Shown here: positions 63,691 to 64,000 of the stretch, piece after piece
Layout of the letters: every line of letters starts with the position of its first letter
Position numbering within the stretch: the first letter of the stretch is position 1
DNA from: Sipunculus nudus
Lineage: Eukaryota; Annelida; Sipuncula; Golfingiida; Sipunculidae
Assembly: GCA_026874595.1 (NCBI GenBank)
Contig: CM049315.1
Location: 17,197,664 to 17,261,663 of the forward strand
Length of the DNA: 64,000 nucleotides
Reading direction: 5' to 3'
Notes under the pieces: model-generated
What the model was told of the DNA's origin: nothing
Seen by the model: only the letters and a program-made list of their open reading frames with translations
The model's database searches: none
Translations under genes and position numbers: made by a program

Positions 63691-64000
63691 AACAAAACAA
63701 CTGATACATCTGATACCCGAGTATCGAAAAGTGGTATGCTTGTAAGAGATATAATGCATGATTGGAAGAATAGTAAACAAGGAGGGTTAGATTGATAGAA
63801 GTCCCTCTGTTTTATACAATATTCCATTGGAACATTAATGAATATTGTTTTGTTACTTGTTTATAGGCATGAACTCGTTCTTTGATCTGATGTAGGGGTC
63901 TGGCTACTTATCAATGAAAGCTCTGTAATTTAAATGTTACGTTTATCGAAATGCTGTCGTAAACTGCATGTATATATGTATTTGGTCACAAAAATTTATC
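63691..64000 (-). other. Right edge, presumed intron of gene D
   Basis: I could not find a first EF-hand exon here, so this is probably intron 2 of gene D. The sequence is AT-rich and otherwise unremarkable. Confidence 0.4.

Overview
The window is animal nuclear DNA, most likely from a marine mollusc. It is AT-rich and gene-poor, genes are split by GT-AG introns, and much of it is minisatellites, degraded transposon pieces and simple repeats. The mollusc call rests on repeat types I associate with mollusc genomes (TGACCT-rich repeats, a CGCC-CGTC hairpin element, GGGGCGTAGCCAGG-type elements) and on the gene family found here. It is an inference, not a species identification.

The main content is a dispersed cluster of paralogous genes for small secreted precursors. 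Each has a signal peptide, a short peptide with six cysteines, and a C-terminal pair of EF-hand calcium-binding loops. Gene A (coding exons 10153-11471), gene B (34106-35270) and gene C (49887-54644) are on the plus strand and look complete at coding level (137, 136 and 121 aa). The final exon of a fourth member, gene D, lies on the minus strand at 63607-63680; the rest of it is beyond the right edge. Intron positions and phases are the same in all copies: phase 0 between peptide and EF-hand parts, and phase 1 inside the second EF loop. A and C share the framework C-x3-C-x3-C-x4-C-x3-C-x3-C. B has it with the first cysteine displaced. A and C end the peptide with a Gly-basic-basic site. This resembles an antimicrobial- or hormone-type precursor with a calcium-binding pro-region, the layout I recall for mussel mytimycin, but the cysteine pattern is different.

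Between A and B, on the minus strand, is a six-exon gene (16498-24896) for a predicted secreted, glycosylated protein of 224 aa that I could not identify. All its exon phases join without a break; one exon is only 36 nt and one intron appears to use a GC donor.

The rest is mostly repeats. They include a 33-bp minisatellite (5.6-7.6 kb), a 421-bp tandem duplication (13.4-14.2 kb), a TGACCT-rich array (17.7-18.9 kb), a ~43-bp minisatellite (23.5-24.1 kb) and a dead LINE reverse transcriptase (36.1-37.3 kb). Further right are two diverged copies of a long dispersed element (38.2-39.3 and 58.2-60.0 kb), a 35-bp satellite with higher-order structure (43.4-47.4 kb), and minisatellites at 56.2-61.7 kb. 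A tRNA-derived fragment lies at 28.5 kb. No rRNA, CRISPR or bacterial-type operon was seen.
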